From contig NHLE01000047.1 in the NCBI GenBank assembly GCA_002169365.1, positions 4,187-9,493 of the forward strand: a stretch of 5,307 nucleotides of DNA. The letters are read 5' to 3'. Shown one piece after another: positions 5,229 to 5,307 of the stretch (positions are counted from its first letter, which is position 1; each line of letters begins with the position of its first letter). The notes beneath the pieces are model-generated. The model was given only the letters and a program-made list of their open reading frames with translations, ran no database searches and was not told where the DNA came from. This DNA comes from Pelagibacteraceae bacterium TMED259 (GTDB lineage Bacteria; Pseudomonadota; Alphaproteobacteria; HIMB59). The position numbers were made by a program, and so were the translations under genes.

Positions 5229-5307
5229 GAATTGGTGATTTATATAGATTTCGTATTTTAAGTCAATTTTATTTTGTTATAAATTTAAGCATTCCATAGA
5301 CAGTTTT
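5229..5307. other. Upstream region of rpsD, no gene recognised
   Basis: These 79 bases hold the rpsD promoter. From 5267 to 5307 I recognise nothing. All three minus-strand frames entering from the right edge meet stops by about 5269, so at most the last 8-13 residues of an upstream minus-strand gene could be here, and these are too few to identify. No plus-strand start with a useful open frame is present. Confidence 0.4.
5239..5266 (-). promoter_or_regulatory. Sigma70-like promoter of rpsD
   Basis: On the minus strand TTGACT (5266-5261) and TATAAA (5244-5239) each match the -35 and -10 consensus at five of six positions, with a 16-base spacer. Expected transcription starts fall near 5232-5233, leaving a leader of only about 4-5 bases before the ATG at 5228. 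TATATA at 5246-5241 is an overlapping but worse-spaced -10 (14 bases). The region is AT-rich, so chance matches are possible, but the near-consensus -35 in an otherwise poor context makes this the best candidate. Confidence 0.6.

Noticed and set aside
5255..5283. Possible divergent plus-strand promoter using TATAAA at 5278-5283
   Set aside because: No acceptable -35 hexamer lies at normal distance, the stretch is simply AT-rich, and no plus-strand gene can be seen before the window ends.
1..5307. Mobile elements, CRISPR arrays, tRNA/rRNA genes, defence or toxin modules
   Set aside because: I found no terminal inverted repeats, direct repeat arrays, RNA gene signatures or unassigned open frames of useful size; core genes account for nearly every base.

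Overview
The window is AT-rich (about 30% G+C by eye). It carries six complete plus-strand genes, the 3' end of a seventh, and one complete minus-strand gene. The order purB'-purC-purS-purQ-purL-bolA-grxD with convergent rpsD, a single-domain PurL with separate PurS and PurQ, and alphaproteobacterial wording in several proteins (GPGENAG in PurL, the [31 protein letters not shown] end of S4) point to an alphaproteobacterium. Low G+C, Lys/Asn/Ile-rich proteins and almost no intergenic DNA suggest a streamlined marine lineage of SAR11/Pelagibacterales type. That placement is an inference from style and gene order, not from a search. TGA serves as a genuine stop in purC, purS and purQ, and Trp is TGG, so the standard bacterial code applies.

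Layout: 1-240 is the C-terminal end of adenylosuccinate lyase (purB). 240-959 purC, 956-1195 purS, 1192-1872 purQ and 1869-4034 purL follow, then 4034-4267 bolA and 4267-4608 the CGFS monothiol glutaredoxin. Every junction from purB to grxD overlaps by 1 base (TAATG) or 4 bases (ATGA), so there is no intergenic base anywhere in the run. It reads as one transcription unit whose promoter lies upstream of the window. After a 2-base gap the minus-strand gene rpsD (5228-4611) converges on it. rpsD has its own sigma70-like promoter placed so close to the start codon that its mRNA would be almost leaderless.

Function: PurS, PurQ and PurL together form FGAM synthase (step 4 of de novo IMP synthesis), PurC makes SAICAR (step 7) and PurB cleaves it to AICAR (step 8; PurB also converts adenylosuccinate to AMP). 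BolA and the CGFS glutaredoxin are known partners that share a [2Fe-2S] cluster and act in iron-sulfur and iron handling. Their coupling to the end of the purine run is the most notable physical association here. S4 is a primary 16S rRNA-binding protein of the small subunit.

This is mostly core housekeeping DNA. I see no mobile element, CRISPR array, RNA gene, riboswitch or defence system, and no evidence of an undescribed system. The points worth a second look are organisational (gapless operon, near-leaderless rpsD, a palindrome over the two facing stop codons) and a few unusual residues in PurL.
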